From NCBI GenBank assembly GCA_035532295.1, contig DATKRH010000104.1, positions 1 to 64,000 on the forward strand: 64,000 nucleotides of DNA, read 5' to 3'. A model generated the notes under the pieces. It ran no database searches, was not told where the DNA came from, and saw nothing but the letters and a program-made list of their open reading frames with translations. The translations under genes and the position numbers were made by a program. Positions 22,554 through 31,302 of the stretch are shown here, piece by piece. Source of the DNA: DASUBV01 sp035532295. Lineage in GTDB: Bacteria > Actinomycetota > Actinomycetes > Streptosporangiales > Streptosporangiaceae. The stretch's first letter is position 1. Each line of letters starts with the position of its first letter.

Positions 22554-25500
22554 CTAGCCGCCGAAGATGCGGTCGCAGGCACGGGCGGCCGCCTTGCCGT
22601 CGTCGAGCGGGCAGAACTTGGCGGTGAACGCGCGGTAGGCATCCGCGTACTGCTCCGCCACCTCATCCAGGTTCGCGATCGCGGCCACCACCTCAGCGGA
22701 GGTCGATAGCAGCGGGCCGGGCGCCTCCGCCTCGAAGTCGAAGTAGAAGCCGCGCAGGTTGTCGCGGTACTGCGCGAGATCGTAGGTGTAGAAGATCATC
22801 GGCCGGCCGGTCGGCGCGAAGTCGAACATCACCGAGGAGTAGTCGGTAATGAGAGCATCGCTGACCAGGAACAGCTCGGAAATATCAGGATAAGACGTCA
22901 CATTGATCACGAACCCCGGCCGGGTCCCGGCTGGGATATCGTCCGCCATGTGGTGGTGACCCCGGAGCAGGATGACGTAGTCATCACCGAGCTGCTCCCA
23001 GGCCTGCTCCAGGTCCAGCCGGAAGTCGAACCGGTACCGCCCCGAGGCGTAGTACTGGTCGTCTCGCCAGGTCGGCGCGTACATGACCACGCGCTTGCCG
23101 GGCGGGATGCCCAGCCTGCCCCGGACCCGGTCCGCGATGCGCTCGGCGTCACCACTGCACAGCACGTCGTTGCGGGGATATCCCGACTCGCAGATCTCGC
23201 CGTCGTAGCGGAAGGCCTGGCGCATGAGCGGGGTGCTGAACGGATTGGGTGACAGCAGCAGGTCCCACTTCGCCACCTCCTGCTTGAGGTGGTCGAGATA
23301 GCTGGTGCCGCTGATGAACTGCGGCTGCGAAACGTCGAAGCCGATCCGCTTGAGCGGCGTGCCGTGCCAGGTCTGCACGTAGACCTGGCCGTCACGCTTG
23401 GTGTACCAGCGCTGCATGTCGTCGTTGGAGATCAGGTACTTGCACCGGGCGAGCGCCTCGTAGTAGTCCTCGCTGCCGGCCAGCACCGAGGTGCCGCCGT
23501 CGGGCGCCGGCACCGCCCAGTCGTTCACCACCCAGATGTGGTCGCGGGTGTCCCCGCGCCGCCGCAACTCCTGCGCGATGGCCCCCGGGTTGTCGCCGCA
23601 CTGCTTGCCCTTCCAGCTGACGAACACCACCGCGTCCCGCAGCGGCCGCCGCTGCTGCAGCGGGTAGTAGACGCTGCGCAGCACCTTGCGCTGCACCCGC
23701 CCGTGCTCGAGGATTTTCAGGGCCGGCCCGACGGTCAGGATCGGGGAGTCGTAGCCGCTCGTGGTGAAGCGATAGGACTTAGGGCCGAAGGTCAGCCGCT
23801 TGTCTCCCACCTCCGACAGCCGGGCATGATCATAAACGGGGGTGACGCCGTCACCCGCGCCGTCGCCGACCTCGCGCACGCCGAGCTCCCAGCTGCCGTC
23901 GCGCAGCGGCAGCTGCCGGCCGAATGACGGCATCGCGGTCGCGTCAATGGTGATCGTGAAGCGCTCGCCATCGCGGGGCATCGCGACGACGTGCCGGTCG
24001 GTGGAGCCCTTGCGCGTCAGCACGGCCTCGCACGGGCGCCCAGCGTCGCCGGCATAGCTGCCGGACAGGATCAGGCTGCCGTCGGTCGTCCAGGAGTGCT
24101 GGTCGATTACCGGCACCTGACCGCGCCGCACGACAGCGGCGTTGCCGTACCTGGTCCGCTCCACGACGATCTCCCTGTTATCGGCGACGTACCTATACTC
24201 GGGAAAGTCGCCGGAGCAGGCGACCCGGATTCGGTCGCGGCCCGCGGCAGTGACGTACAGGTCCCACTCGACGGCCTCGTCCCGCCCCATCGTCTGGCTG
24301 GCCAGGCCGGTGGGTGACAGTGCCTTCAGCAGGTCGGCGTCCTTGGCGGCGCCCCGCAGCCGGACCGTGCCGTCGCTGAGCAGCTCGGTGGTCGCGCCCA
24401 GTTCCTGCTGCGACGCGCCCTTGGACCAGGCCAGGACGAGGTCCGTGCCCCGCGGCATGCCCCGCTGTTCGACGTCCACCTCGAGGACGAGCTCATCGCC
24501 GGTGTGCTCGCAGCTGTGCAGCACCGCCGGGGTCTGCACCACCTGCACGTGCAGCTGGCGGCCTACCCAGCGGACGCCGAACCGGACGCCAGGCGCGACC
24601 TGCCGCATCGCCGGCCGCTCGGCGGGCCCGACCACCGGGGTGTGCAGGCGCGACGGGCGCCAGATGCCTCGCCCGCGGACGAGCAGGAAGCCGTCCCAGT
24701 CTCCCGTCAGCCAGTGCCCCCCGGCCCGGAACCACCGCGGGCTGATCTCACAGCGGAAGCCCGCCCAGTCGTAGGAGTATCTCTCCTGCCGGGACCAGGC
24801 GGTCGCGTACGGGTGCTCGGTCGACCGGGCCGGCACCACGATCGGCATCCGCTTGCGATTGCGCGGCACCAGCACGACGACCTTGGAGGCGTGCCGCCGC
24901 TTGGTGATGTCCACCGACGGGACGAACGCGGCTCCGCTGATGACCAGCTTGTCGCCCTCCCACTCGACACTCTCCACGCGGACGAAGGGATCGAGCTCGC
25001 GCCAGTGCGGCCGGTACAGGCTGGCCGGCACCTTCAGCTCGCCATCCCCCCGGAACGGCAGGTCGGCCTGGAGCCGGCCGCGCTCCCGGACCACCGGCAC
25101 CGTCTTGACCGGCTGCTCGGCCATCCACATGATCAGCTCGATCAGCTCGTCCAGCTTGCCGCGCTTGATCAGGTGGTAGGCCAGCCGATGCGGCGAGGGC
25201 AGCTGGGGAAAGACCCGCCGGTCGACCTGGGCCAGGTACGACTGGGTCAGGGTCATGAACTCCGCCTTGAACGCGGCGTCGGTCCGGCCTAGCTCGCCGA
25301 CGTACAGCCAGACGTCGTTGACCAGCGCCTTGCGCTGGTGCTGGCGAACCATCCGGGCCGGCTTGTGCGATCGCAGGAACGAGTCGATGAACAGCAGCAC
25401 ATTGATGCGGTCCCGGTAGTTACTGATCTCGGTACGGGACTGCGTGATCGACAGGCCGCCCTTGCCCCGCTCTCGCCAGTAGTAGATCGGCTCGGGGATG

Positions 25501-26105
25501 ACATCGACGGCCCGGGCCAGCACATGCGCCCGGGTAATGAGGTGCAGGTCCTCCCACACGATGCCCTCGGGGAAGGTCAGGCCGTGCAGATCCCAGAACG
25601 ACCGGCGGAACAGCTTGTTAAACACCGAGACGTCATAGAACAGGGCGGGCGTCTTGCTGATGTGGGTGCCGGCCTGGCGGCGCTTGATGGCCTTGGCGTG
25701 CAGCGCCGACTGGGTCACGCCCATCGGGCCCAGCCGCAGGACGTTGCCGGACACGAAGTCCGAGCCCGAGCTCTCCAGCGCGTGCAGCATGCGCTCGTAG
25801 GCGTGCGAGGGCAGGGCGTCGTCGGAGTCGACGAACGCCAGGTACGTCCCCCTGGCCCGCTCAACGCCGCGGTTACGCGCGGAGCCGGGACCGGGGCCGC
25901 CGTTGGGCACTTGCACGAGGATGAACCGCGGGTCGGCGGCGGCCTGCGCGGCCGCGATGGCGGCGCTCCCGTCGGTCGAGCCGTCGTCGACCATGATGAC
26001 CTCAAGGTCGGCGAACGTCTGGGCGGCGATGGAGGCCAGGCAGTCGCCCAGCAGATCTTCGATGTTGTAGAAGGGCACAACAACGCTGATCCGCGGAACT
26101 GTCAT
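22554..26105 (-). CDS. Bifunctional GT2 glycosyltransferase / CDP-glycerol glycerophosphotransferase (TagF-like)
   Basis: A 1183-aa wall-polymer enzyme. Residues 1-330 form a GT2 domain: ISVVVPFYNIEDLLGDCLASI, VIMVDDGSTDGS, AFVDSDDALPSHAY. A long beta-rich middle (about 345-790) follows. The C-terminal 370 residues are a Glyphos_transf/TagF domain: VVFVSWKGKQCGDNPGAIA, VQTWHGTPLKRIGFD, MYAPTWRDDQYY, LLRGHHHMADD and ITDYSSVMFDF. It probably polymerises or primes a glycerol-phosphate teichoic acid at the cytoplasmic face. The two-domain GT2-TagF form is common in actinomycetes. Upstream genes on the same strand are a crotonase and an SDR (50 bp gap), not other teichoic genes. Confidence 0.93.
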   Translation of the reverse strand: MTVPRISVVVPFYNIEDLLGDCLASIAAQTFADLEVIMVDDGSTDGSAAIAAAQAAADPRFILVQVPNGGPGPGSARNRGVERARGTYLAFVDSDDALPSHAYERMLHALESSGSDFVSGNVLRLGPMGVTQSALHAKAIKRRQAGTHISKTPALFYDVSVFNKLFRRSFWDLHGLTFPEGIVWEDLHLITRAHVLARAVDVIPEPIYYWRERGKGGLSITQSRTEISNYRDRINVLLFIDSFLRSHKPARMVRQHQRKALVNDVWLYVGELGRTDAAFKAEFMTLTQSYLAQVDRRVFPQLPSPHRLAYHLIKRGKLDELIELIMWMAEQPVKTVPVVRERGRLQADLPFRGDGELKVPASLYRPHWRELDPFVRVESVEWEGDKLVISGAAFVPSVDITKRRHASKVVVLVPRNRKRMPIVVPARSTEHPYATAWSRQERYSYDWAGFRCEISPRWFRAGGHWLTGDWDGFLLVRGRGIWRPSRLHTPVVGPAERPAMRQVAPGVRFGVRWVGRQLHVQVVQTPAVLHSCEHTGDELVLEVDVEQRGMPRGTDLVLAWSKGASQQELGATTELLSDGTVRLRGAAKDADLLKALSPTGLASQTMGRDEAVEWDLYVTAAGRDRIRVACSGDFPEYRYVADNREIVVERTRYGNAAVVRRGQVPVIDQHSWTTDGSLILSGSYAGDAGRPCEAVLTRKGSTDRHVVAMPRDGERFTITIDATAMPSFGRQLPLRDGSWELGVREVGDGAGDGVTPVYDHARLSEVGDKRLTFGPKSYRFTTSGYDSPILTVGPALKILEHGRVQRKVLRSVYYPLQQRRPLRDAVVFVSWKGKQCGDNPGAIAQELRRRGDTRDHIWVVNDWAVPAPDGGTSVLAGSEDYYEALARCKYLISNDDMQRWYTKRDGQVYVQTWHGTPLKRIGFDVSQPQFISGTSYLDHLKQEVAKWDLLLSPNPFSTPLMRQAFRYDGEICESGYPRNDVLCSGDAERIADRVRGRLGIPPGKRVVMYAPTWRDDQYYASGRYRFDFRLDLEQAWEQLGDDYVILLRGHHHMADDIPAGTRPGFVINVTSYPDISELFLVSDALITDYSSVMFDFAPTGRPMIFYTYDLAQYRDNLRGFYFDFEAEAPGPLLSTSAEVVAAIANLDEVAEQYADAYRAFTAKFCPLDDGKAAARACDRIFGG

Positions 26106-26155
26106 AGCTCGTCTCCCTATAGTTCCCCGGCTAGCTGGCTCTGGCGCCCGTCAGG

Positions 26156-26965
26156 CTACTCGCCGCGCCAGGCCGGCGGCCGTTTCTCCGCGAAAGCCAG
26201 GGCGCCCTCCATCGCGTCCGCCGAGGTGAAGACCGGATTAATGATCTCCCCCTGGCGCGCGAACGCCTCGCCACTGTCCCAGTCCGCCGCCTGCGCGATG
26301 ACCCGCTTGGTCGCCGCCAGCGCCAGCGGGGCGCCGGGCACCACCCGCCGCGCGAGCGCCATCGCGCCCGCCAGCGCCTCCCCGGCCGGGACCAGCAGGT
26401 TCACCAGCCCGGCCGCGTGCAGCCGCTCCGCCGGGAAGTGCTCACCGGTCAGGGCTATCTCCATGGCCAGGTGGTACGGGATGCGCTGGGGCAGCCGGAG
26501 CAGGCCGCCGGCGCCGGCCACCAGGCCGCGCCGGACCTCGGGCAGCCCGAACCGCGCCGCCTCACTGGCCACGATCAGGTCGCAGGCCAGCGCCAGCTCA
26601 AAGCCGCCGGCCAGCGCGTAGCCCTCGACGGCCGCGATCACCGGCTTGGCCGGCGGCCGCTCGACGATCCCGCCGAAGCCACGGCCATCGGCCACCGGCA
26701 CGTCCCCGGCCAGGAAACCCTTGAGATCCATGCCCGCGCTGAACGTGCCGCCGGCGCCCGTCAGCACCAGCACGCGGACATCGCCGCGGCTGTCGAATTC
26801 CTCGATGGCGCCGGCGATTCCGCGGGCCACCGCCCCGTTGACCGCGTTCCTGGCCTCGGGGCGGTTGATCGTGATGACCGCGATGCCGTCGGTTACCTCG
26901 GCCAGGACTGGCCCGGCCTGGTCCGGCCCGGCCTGGTCCGGCCCGGCCTGGACTGACTCAGCCAT
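26156..26965 (-). CDS. Enoyl-CoA hydratase/isomerase (crotonase) family protein
   Basis: 269 aa. The crotonase fold is recognised from VITINRPEARNAVNG, the oxyanion-hole segments GGTFSAGMDLKGF and EGYALAGGFELALACDLIVASE, and the active-site Glu in RFGLPEVRRGLVAGAGG. Only one of the two hydratase glutamates is clearly visible, so isomerase or another crotonase reaction is possible. The N-terminal tail contains a 15-bp repeat (QAGPD units). It starts 26 bp after the SDR stop and is probably co-transcribed with it, suggesting an acyl-CoA degradation step pair. Confidence 0.9.
   Translation of the reverse strand: MAESVQAGPDQAGPDQAGPVLAEVTDGIAVITINRPEARNAVNGAVARGIAGAIEEFDSRGDVRVLVLTGAGGTFSAGMDLKGFLAGDVPVADGRGFGGIVERPPAKPVIAAVEGYALAGGFELALACDLIVASEAARFGLPEVRRGLVAGAGGLLRLPQRIPYHLAMEIALTGEHFPAERLHAAGLVNLLVPAGEALAGAMALARRVVPGAPLALAATKRVIAQAADWDSGEAFARQGEIINPVFTSADAMEGALAFAEKRPPAWRGE
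26901..26955. repeat. 15-bp tandem array at the crotonase 5' end
   Basis: Units GCCTGGTCCGGCCCG with degenerate flanks encode the QAGPD repeats at the protein N-terminus. Confidence 0.85.
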
Positions 26966-26991
26966 CGACCCTCCTCATCGGATGCTCGGGC

Positions 26992-27765
26992 CTACTTGGG
27001 CTGGAACCTGATGCCGCCGTCGAAGCGGATGGTCTCCGCGTTCATGTAATCGTTCTCGATGAGCGACCTGACCAGCTGGGCGAACTCGGCCGCCGTGCCC
27101 ATGCGCTTGGGGAAGACCACGGGAGCGACCAGCTTGGCCTTGAACTCGTCACTGGCGGGGCCGCTGCCGTAGATCGGCGTGTCGATAATGCCGGGGCAGA
27201 TCGTGTTCACGCGCACGCCGATGGCCGCCAGGTCGCGGGCGGCCGGGACGGTCATGCCGATGATCCCGCCCTTGGATGCCGAGTAGGCGATCTGGCCGGT
27301 CTGGCCCTCGATGCCGGCGACGGACGCCGTGTTGATCACGACACCGCGCTGGCCGTCCGCATCGGCTGGCTCGGTCTTGGCGATCTGGGCCGCGGCTAGG
27401 CGCATCAGGTTGAACGTCCCGATGAGGTTGACGTCGATGACCTTGCGATAGGCGGACAGGTCGTGCGGCGAGCCGTCCCGGCCGACGGTGCGGGCCGCCC
27501 AGCCGATACCCGCGCAGCTCACCGCGACGCGCAGCGGCGCGCCGAGGGCCGCGGCGGCGTCCACGGCCGCGCGTACGGACTCCTCGTCGCTGACGTCGGT
27601 CTGCGCGTAGGCACCGCCGACCTCCTCGGCGATGGCCTTGCCGCGCTCGGCGTTCAGATCGGCGACGACCACCTTGCAGCCCGCCGCGGCGAGCTCTCGT
27701 ACTGTCGCCTCACCCAGGCCGCTGGCCCCGCCCGAGACGATCGCGGAGGTTCCGTTCAGCTTCAT
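26992..27765 (-). CDS. SDR-family dehydrogenase, 3-hydroxyacyl-CoA dehydrogenase type
   Basis: 257 aa classical short-chain dehydrogenase. It has the NAD-binding SGGASGLGEATVREL, Asp of VVVADLN (NAD preference), VSCAGIGWA (NAG region), and the catalytic Ser in INTASVAG with YSASKGG (YxxxK). The sequence style (FNLMRLAAAQIAK, RVNTICPGIIDTPI) is that of the HSD17B10-like 3-hydroxyacyl-CoA dehydrogenases in beta-oxidation. With the crotonase immediately downstream, this suggests a hydration/dehydrogenation pair. A -10-like TAAGCT lies 6 nt before the ATG. Confidence 0.9.
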   Translation of the reverse strand: MKLNGTSAIVSGGASGLGEATVRELAAAGCKVVVADLNAERGKAIAEEVGGAYAQTDVSDEESVRAAVDAAAALGAPLRVAVSCAGIGWAARTVGRDGSPHDLSAYRKVIDVNLIGTFNLMRLAAAQIAKTEPADADGQRGVVINTASVAGIEGQTGQIAYSASKGGIIGMTVPAARDLAAIGVRVNTICPGIIDTPIYGSGPASDEFKAKLVAPVVFPKRMGTAAEFAQLVRSLIENDYMNAETIRFDGGIRFQPK

Positions 27766-27771
27766 GCGGGG

Positions 27772-27777
27772 AGCTTA
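27772..27777 (-). promoter_or_regulatory. -10-like hexamer before the SDR gene (leaderless candidate)
   Basis: Minus-strand TAAGCT, 6 nt before the ATG at 27765. Confidence 0.5.
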
Positions 27778-27939
27778 CTGCCCGGGCACCGGATCGGGCC
27801 GAACAGGGTTCGGGTCGCGGGGTCGCGCGGGGTCGCGCCGGGTCGCGCCGGATGCCAGCAGCCCGAATGTCGCAGGCCGCGTCTAGCATGGGCTGGTGGC
27901 TTTTCGACGGCCGGGTGGCCGTCGCTGGGAGGGATCGAC

Positions 27940-29538
27940 GTGAAGCGGTACCGCGGGAATCCGTGGGCAGTGTTGCTGGTCGTGTCGCTGGGGTTCTTCA
28001 TGACCCTGCTGGACCTGACCATCGTGAACATCGCGATCCCGAACATGATCACCAGGCTGCACGCGTCGCTCGACGACATTCTGTGGGTCATCAATGCCTA
28101 CGCGCTGGTGCTGGCCGTGCTGCTGATCACCGCCGGGCGCCTGGGCGACCTGCTGGGCCAGCGCAAGGTGTTCTTTATCGGGGTCGCGGCCTTCACCCTC
28201 GCGTCCGCCGCCTGCGGCCTCGCGCCGGGCGCCGGCTGGCTGATCGGCTTCCGGGCCGCTCAGGGCCTCGGCGCGGCCCTGCTCATGCCGCAGACCCTCG
28301 CGATGCTGACGATGGTGTTCCCGCCGGAGCGCCGGGGCGCGGCGTTCGGGGTCTGGGGCGCCGTGGCCGGGGTGGCGACGATCGCCGGGCCGACCCTCGG
28401 CGGCCTGCTCGTCACGGCGTTCGACTGGCGGTACATCTTCTTCATCAACGTCCCGGTCGGGGCCATCGTGCTGATCCTGACCGTGATCCTGATCCCCGAC
28501 CTGCGCGCCGGCCAGCGGCACCGGTTCGATGTCAGCGGCGTGATCCTGGCCAGCGCGGCCCTGCTGCTCATCTGCTACGGGCTGGTCGACGGGCAGAAGT
28601 ACGGCTGGTCCACGGTCACCTCGTTCATCTCGATCCCGCTGATCCTCGCGGTCGGCGTGGTACTGCTCGGCGTCTTCCTGTGGGTCCAGGCACGGAAGCA
28701 GGACGCGGAGCCGCTGCTTCCGTTCGCGCTGTTCAAGGACCGGAACTACGCGCTGATGAACTTCGTGGCCGGCGCGATCTCCATCGGCATGCTGGGCATC
28801 TTCCTGCCTTTCTCGATCTACCTGCAGTCCGTGCTGGGATTCTCCGCCCTCAAGGCGGGCCTGACGCTGGCGCCCGCGTCGGTCATCGCGATGTTCGTCG
28901 CGCCGGTGGCGGGCCGGATGTCGGACCGGATCGGCGGAAAGTACATCCTGCTGACCGGGCTGACCCTGTTCTCGGTGGGCACGGCGTGGATCGCGCTCGT
29001 CGCCCAGCCCGACTCGGCCTGGCAGGCCTTCCTGGCGCCGCAGTTCGCGATGGGCATCGGCATCGGCTGCACCTTCGCGCCGATGACGACCGTGGCCATG
29101 CGCGGCATCAACCCGCGGATGGCCGGCGCTGCCTCGGGCGTGTTCAACACGACCCGCCAGGTGGGCAGCGTGATCGGCACCGCGGGAGTCGGAGCACTGC
29201 TGCAGAACCGCCTCGTCACCTCCCTCACCAGTCAGGCGCGGCAGCGAACCGCCGGCCTGCCCGCCGCGGCGCGCGACAAGCTCATCAGCGGATTCCAGGC
29301 CGGGGCCAGGGGCGGCCTGGAGGTAGGTTCCGGGCACAAGCTGACCGGCCTGGGCGGACTGATCTTCAGCCACGGCTTCGTGGAGGCGATGCGGCCGACC
29401 ATGCTGGTGCCCATCGTGATCCTGCTGATCGCCGCCGCTAGCTGCCTGCTGATCCAGCGGCTCCCGGCCCCCCCGGCCGACCGTAGCCCGGACGGGCCGG
29501 CCGAGGTGACCGAGGAGGCGACCGGGCTAACCCGCTAG
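27940..29538 (+). CDS. MFS drug exporter, DHA2 family (EmrB/QacA type)
   Basis: A 14-helix proton-driven exporter of about 532 aa. Diagnostic segments are the motif C/D1 region LLDLTIVNIAIPNMITRL, WVINAYALVLAVLLITAGRLGDLLGQRKVF (motif A), RAAQGLGAALLMPQTLAML, GVWGAVAGVATIAGPTLGGLL (motif C) and YIFFINVPVG. The start is GTG 27940, behind GGGAGGG at 27927-27933; a much longer frame upstream is the antisense of the SDR. The C-terminal third includes a soluble-looking insert (about residues 425-480) before the last helix. Substrate unknown. The stop overlaps the convergent radical-SAM gene stop by 4 bp. Confidence 0.92.
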   Translation: MKRYRGNPWAVLLVVSLGFFMTLLDLTIVNIAIPNMITRLHASLDDILWVINAYALVLAVLLITAGRLGDLLGQRKVFFIGVAAFTLASAACGLAPGAGWLIGFRAAQGLGAALLMPQTLAMLTMVFPPERRGAAFGVWGAVAGVATIAGPTLGGLLVTAFDWRYIFFINVPVGAIVLILTVILIPDLRAGQRHRFDVSGVILASAALLLICYGLVDGQKYGWSTVTSFISIPLILAVGVVLLGVFLWVQARKQDAEPLLPFALFKDRNYALMNFVAGAISIGMLGIFLPFSIYLQSVLGFSALKAGLTLAPASVIAMFVAPVAGRMSDRIGGKYILLTGLTLFSVGTAWIALVAQPDSAWQAFLAPQFAMGIGIGCTFAPMTTVAMRGINPRMAGAASGVFNTTRQVGSVIGTAGVGALLQNRLVTSLTSQARQRTAGLPAAARDKLISGFQAGARGGLEVGSGHKLTGLGGLIFSHGFVEAMRPTMLVPIVILLIAAASCLLIQRLPAPPADRSPDGPAEVTEEATGLTR

Positions 29539-30911
29539 TCGGCGGCCAGCAGCAGGTCCTGCGCCCACAGGCCCGGCGCTGGCGACGAGGGGGCCTGATC
29601 GAACGGGAACCTAGAGTCGAAGGCGGGTTCGAGGTCGGTCAGCCACACCGCCTCCGGGTCGAACCTGGCGAAGAAGGGCCGGCCGACGAGCGACGGGTCA
29701 CGCGCCTGGATCATGTGCAGGGCGAACACCTTCTGGCCCGCGATCTCGGCGATCCCGTCGATGCAGACCTTGCCGGGGGTCGCCGACATGGACGGCCCGC
29801 GAACCGTCCGGCACAGGCCCGAGACGCTGCTGTAGGCATCCCGGTAGATTTCGGCCGCACGGGCCAGCGGCACCGCGAAGTAACCCTGCGGGCCGGTGTC
29901 GCGCTCGACGAACATGTAGTAGGGGACCATCCCCATCCGGAGCTGAGTCCGCCACATATCCGCCCAGATACGGTCGTCGTCGTTGATGCTCCTGATCAGC
30001 GGAGCCTGGGTGCGGATCACCGCACCCGCCGTCCTGATCCGCCTGGCGGCCACCGCGACCATCGGCGGTTCCAGCTCGCGCGGGTGCGAGAAATGCGCCA
30101 TGAGCGCCAGGCTCTTGCCCGCGGCGGCGACCTCCTCGAACAAGCGCAGCGTGTCATCGGCGTCCGGGTCCGTCACGAACCGCTGCGGCCAGTACGCCAG
30201 CGACTTGGTGCCGATCCTGATCGACTCGAGGTGCTCGAGCCCGGCGTCCAGCAGCGGCTCGATGTACCGGCGCAGGACCGCGTCCCCCATGATCATCGGA
30301 TCGCCGCCGGTGAGCAGGACGCTCGTGACATCCCGGTGCGCCCGCAGGTAGTCGGCCACCTTCGTGATGTCGCCGGTGGCCATCTTGAGATCGGGCTCGT
30401 CGACGAACTGGGCCCAGCGAAAGCAGTACGTGCAGTAGGCATGACACGTCTGGCCCTGCCTAGGGAAGACCAGCACCGTCTCCGGGTACTTGTGCTGAAC
30501 CCCCGGCAGCGGATCCTCGCCCACCTCGGGAATGTTGAGTGCCAACTGCCCGGCGGGGTGGGGATTCAGCCGCATGCGCACGGCGTGCGCGGCGGCCTGG
30601 ATCTCCTGCTGCGGAGCATCCCGGGCGAGCAGGTCGGCGATGGGCCCGATGTCCCCAGCCGACAGCATGTCGGCCTGAGGGAAAACCAGCCGGTAGATCG
30701 GGTCGTCGGGCGCGGCCGACCAGTCGATCAGCGATTCGAGGACGTAGTCATTGGTGCGGAAGGGCAAGACGGTAGCCACCGCGCGAACCGCGAGCCGCTC
30801 CGCCGCGTTCAGGCCGGCCCTCGCTGCCAGGCCATCTAGGTGTTTCGCTGAGTACGCGCGGAACCTGCGGCCCTGCGCGGGGACTGTGGTCGCGATCTGC
30901 TGATCGGTCAT
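29535..30911 (-). CDS. KamA-family radical SAM protein (lysine 2,3-aminomutase-like)
   Basis: A radical SAM, PLP-dependent aminomutase-like protein of about 458 aa. The CxxxCxxC cluster is CHAYCTYC in RQGQTCHAYCTYCFRW. SAM and substrate motifs LLTGGDPMIM and IRIGTKSLAYWPQRF are present. GPSMSATPGKVCIDG aligns with the PLP-lysine segment of lysine 2,3-aminomutase. Unlike the short EF-P lysylation enzyme EpmB, it keeps the C-terminal part after the PLP site. Start ATG 30911 follows GGAGCTGC; an upstream GTG/ATG adds seven residues. No beta-lysine acetyltransferase or antibiotic cluster is nearby, so the substrate is uncertain. Confidence 0.88.
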   Translation of the reverse strand: MTDQQIATTVPAQGRRFRAYSAKHLDGLAARAGLNAAERLAVRAVATVLPFRTNDYVLESLIDWSAAPDDPIYRLVFPQADMLSAGDIGPIADLLARDAPQQEIQAAAHAVRMRLNPHPAGQLALNIPEVGEDPLPGVQHKYPETVLVFPRQGQTCHAYCTYCFRWAQFVDEPDLKMATGDITKVADYLRAHRDVTSVLLTGGDPMIMGDAVLRRYIEPLLDAGLEHLESIRIGTKSLAYWPQRFVTDPDADDTLRLFEEVAAAGKSLALMAHFSHPRELEPPMVAVAARRIRTAGAVIRTQAPLIRSINDDDRIWADMWRTQLRMGMVPYYMFVERDTGPQGYFAVPLARAAEIYRDAYSSVSGLCRTVRGPSMSATPGKVCIDGIAEIAGQKVFALHMIQARDPSLVGRPFFARFDPEAVWLTDLEPAFDSRFPFDQAPSSPAPGLWAQDLLLAAD

Positions 30912-31302
30912 GCAGCTCCTTCCGGTCGCCACGGCGTCGGCGCCTTCGCCGAACTCGGGATTCCGTGTGCCGCCAGCGGGATGTCACTCTGTGCCCCTGT
31001 CTGTTCCCTGAGACGCCACTGATCGGCTAGTAGCCTCAGCGCGACTATCGAAAGTGGTCACAGTTTGAAAACGCTCAGAGACAGCCGAGAGTTGCCTGTG
31101 ATTGCTAGCCGGTCCCCCGTTGGGGTTATACCCAGGACCGAGGCCAACCCTACGGGAGCGATTACGCCCGAGGTGCTCCTTTCCATCGCATCTGTCCCCC
31201 GCTCTCGCTGACCCCCTGGCCTGTACCCCGCTCCCTGTACCCCGCTGGTTCCCGGCAGGCCGGGGATCATGCGCGAAGCGGCGGTAATGAGAGGCTTGGC
31301 GC
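30912..31302. other. 391-bp divergent intergenic region
   Basis: Lies between the KamA-like gene (minus) and plsX (plus). Composition is visibly less GC-rich than the genes. It holds one short minus-strand reading frame (31058-31186) with a plausible ribosome-binding site. No convincing promoter hexamer pair, riboswitch fold or terminator was recognised by eye. Confidence 0.6.
31058..31186 (-). CDS. Small ORF of 42 codons upstream of the KamA-like gene (speculative)
   Basis: ATG 31186 is preceded by GGGGGACAGATGCG and opens a 42-aa frame that starts MERSTSGVIAPVGLASVLGI and ends RLSLSVFKL. It contains Ser, Thr and Gly but no Cys. Third codon positions are far less GC-rich than in neighbouring genes, which argues against an ordinary conserved gene. 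It is 146 bp from the KamA-like start on the same strand. It might be a leader peptide, a peptide substrate or chance; no family was recognised. Confidence 0.2.
   Translation of the reverse strand: MERSTSGVIAPVGLASVLGITPTGDRLAITGNSRLSLSVFKL

Noticed and set aside
27883..29373. 496-codon frame antisense to the MFS exporter
   Set aside because: Shadow; Glu/Gln/His/Arg-rich translation complementary to membrane-helix codons.
29535..30911. KamA-like gene as EF-P lysine aminomutase EpmB
   Set aside because: The protein is longer, retains the C-terminal region after the PLP site, and no epmA or efp gene is adjacent.
30912..31302. Riboswitch or structured leader upstream of kamA or plsX
   Set aside because: No conserved riboswitch core, matched P1 stem or terminator could be recognised by eye.
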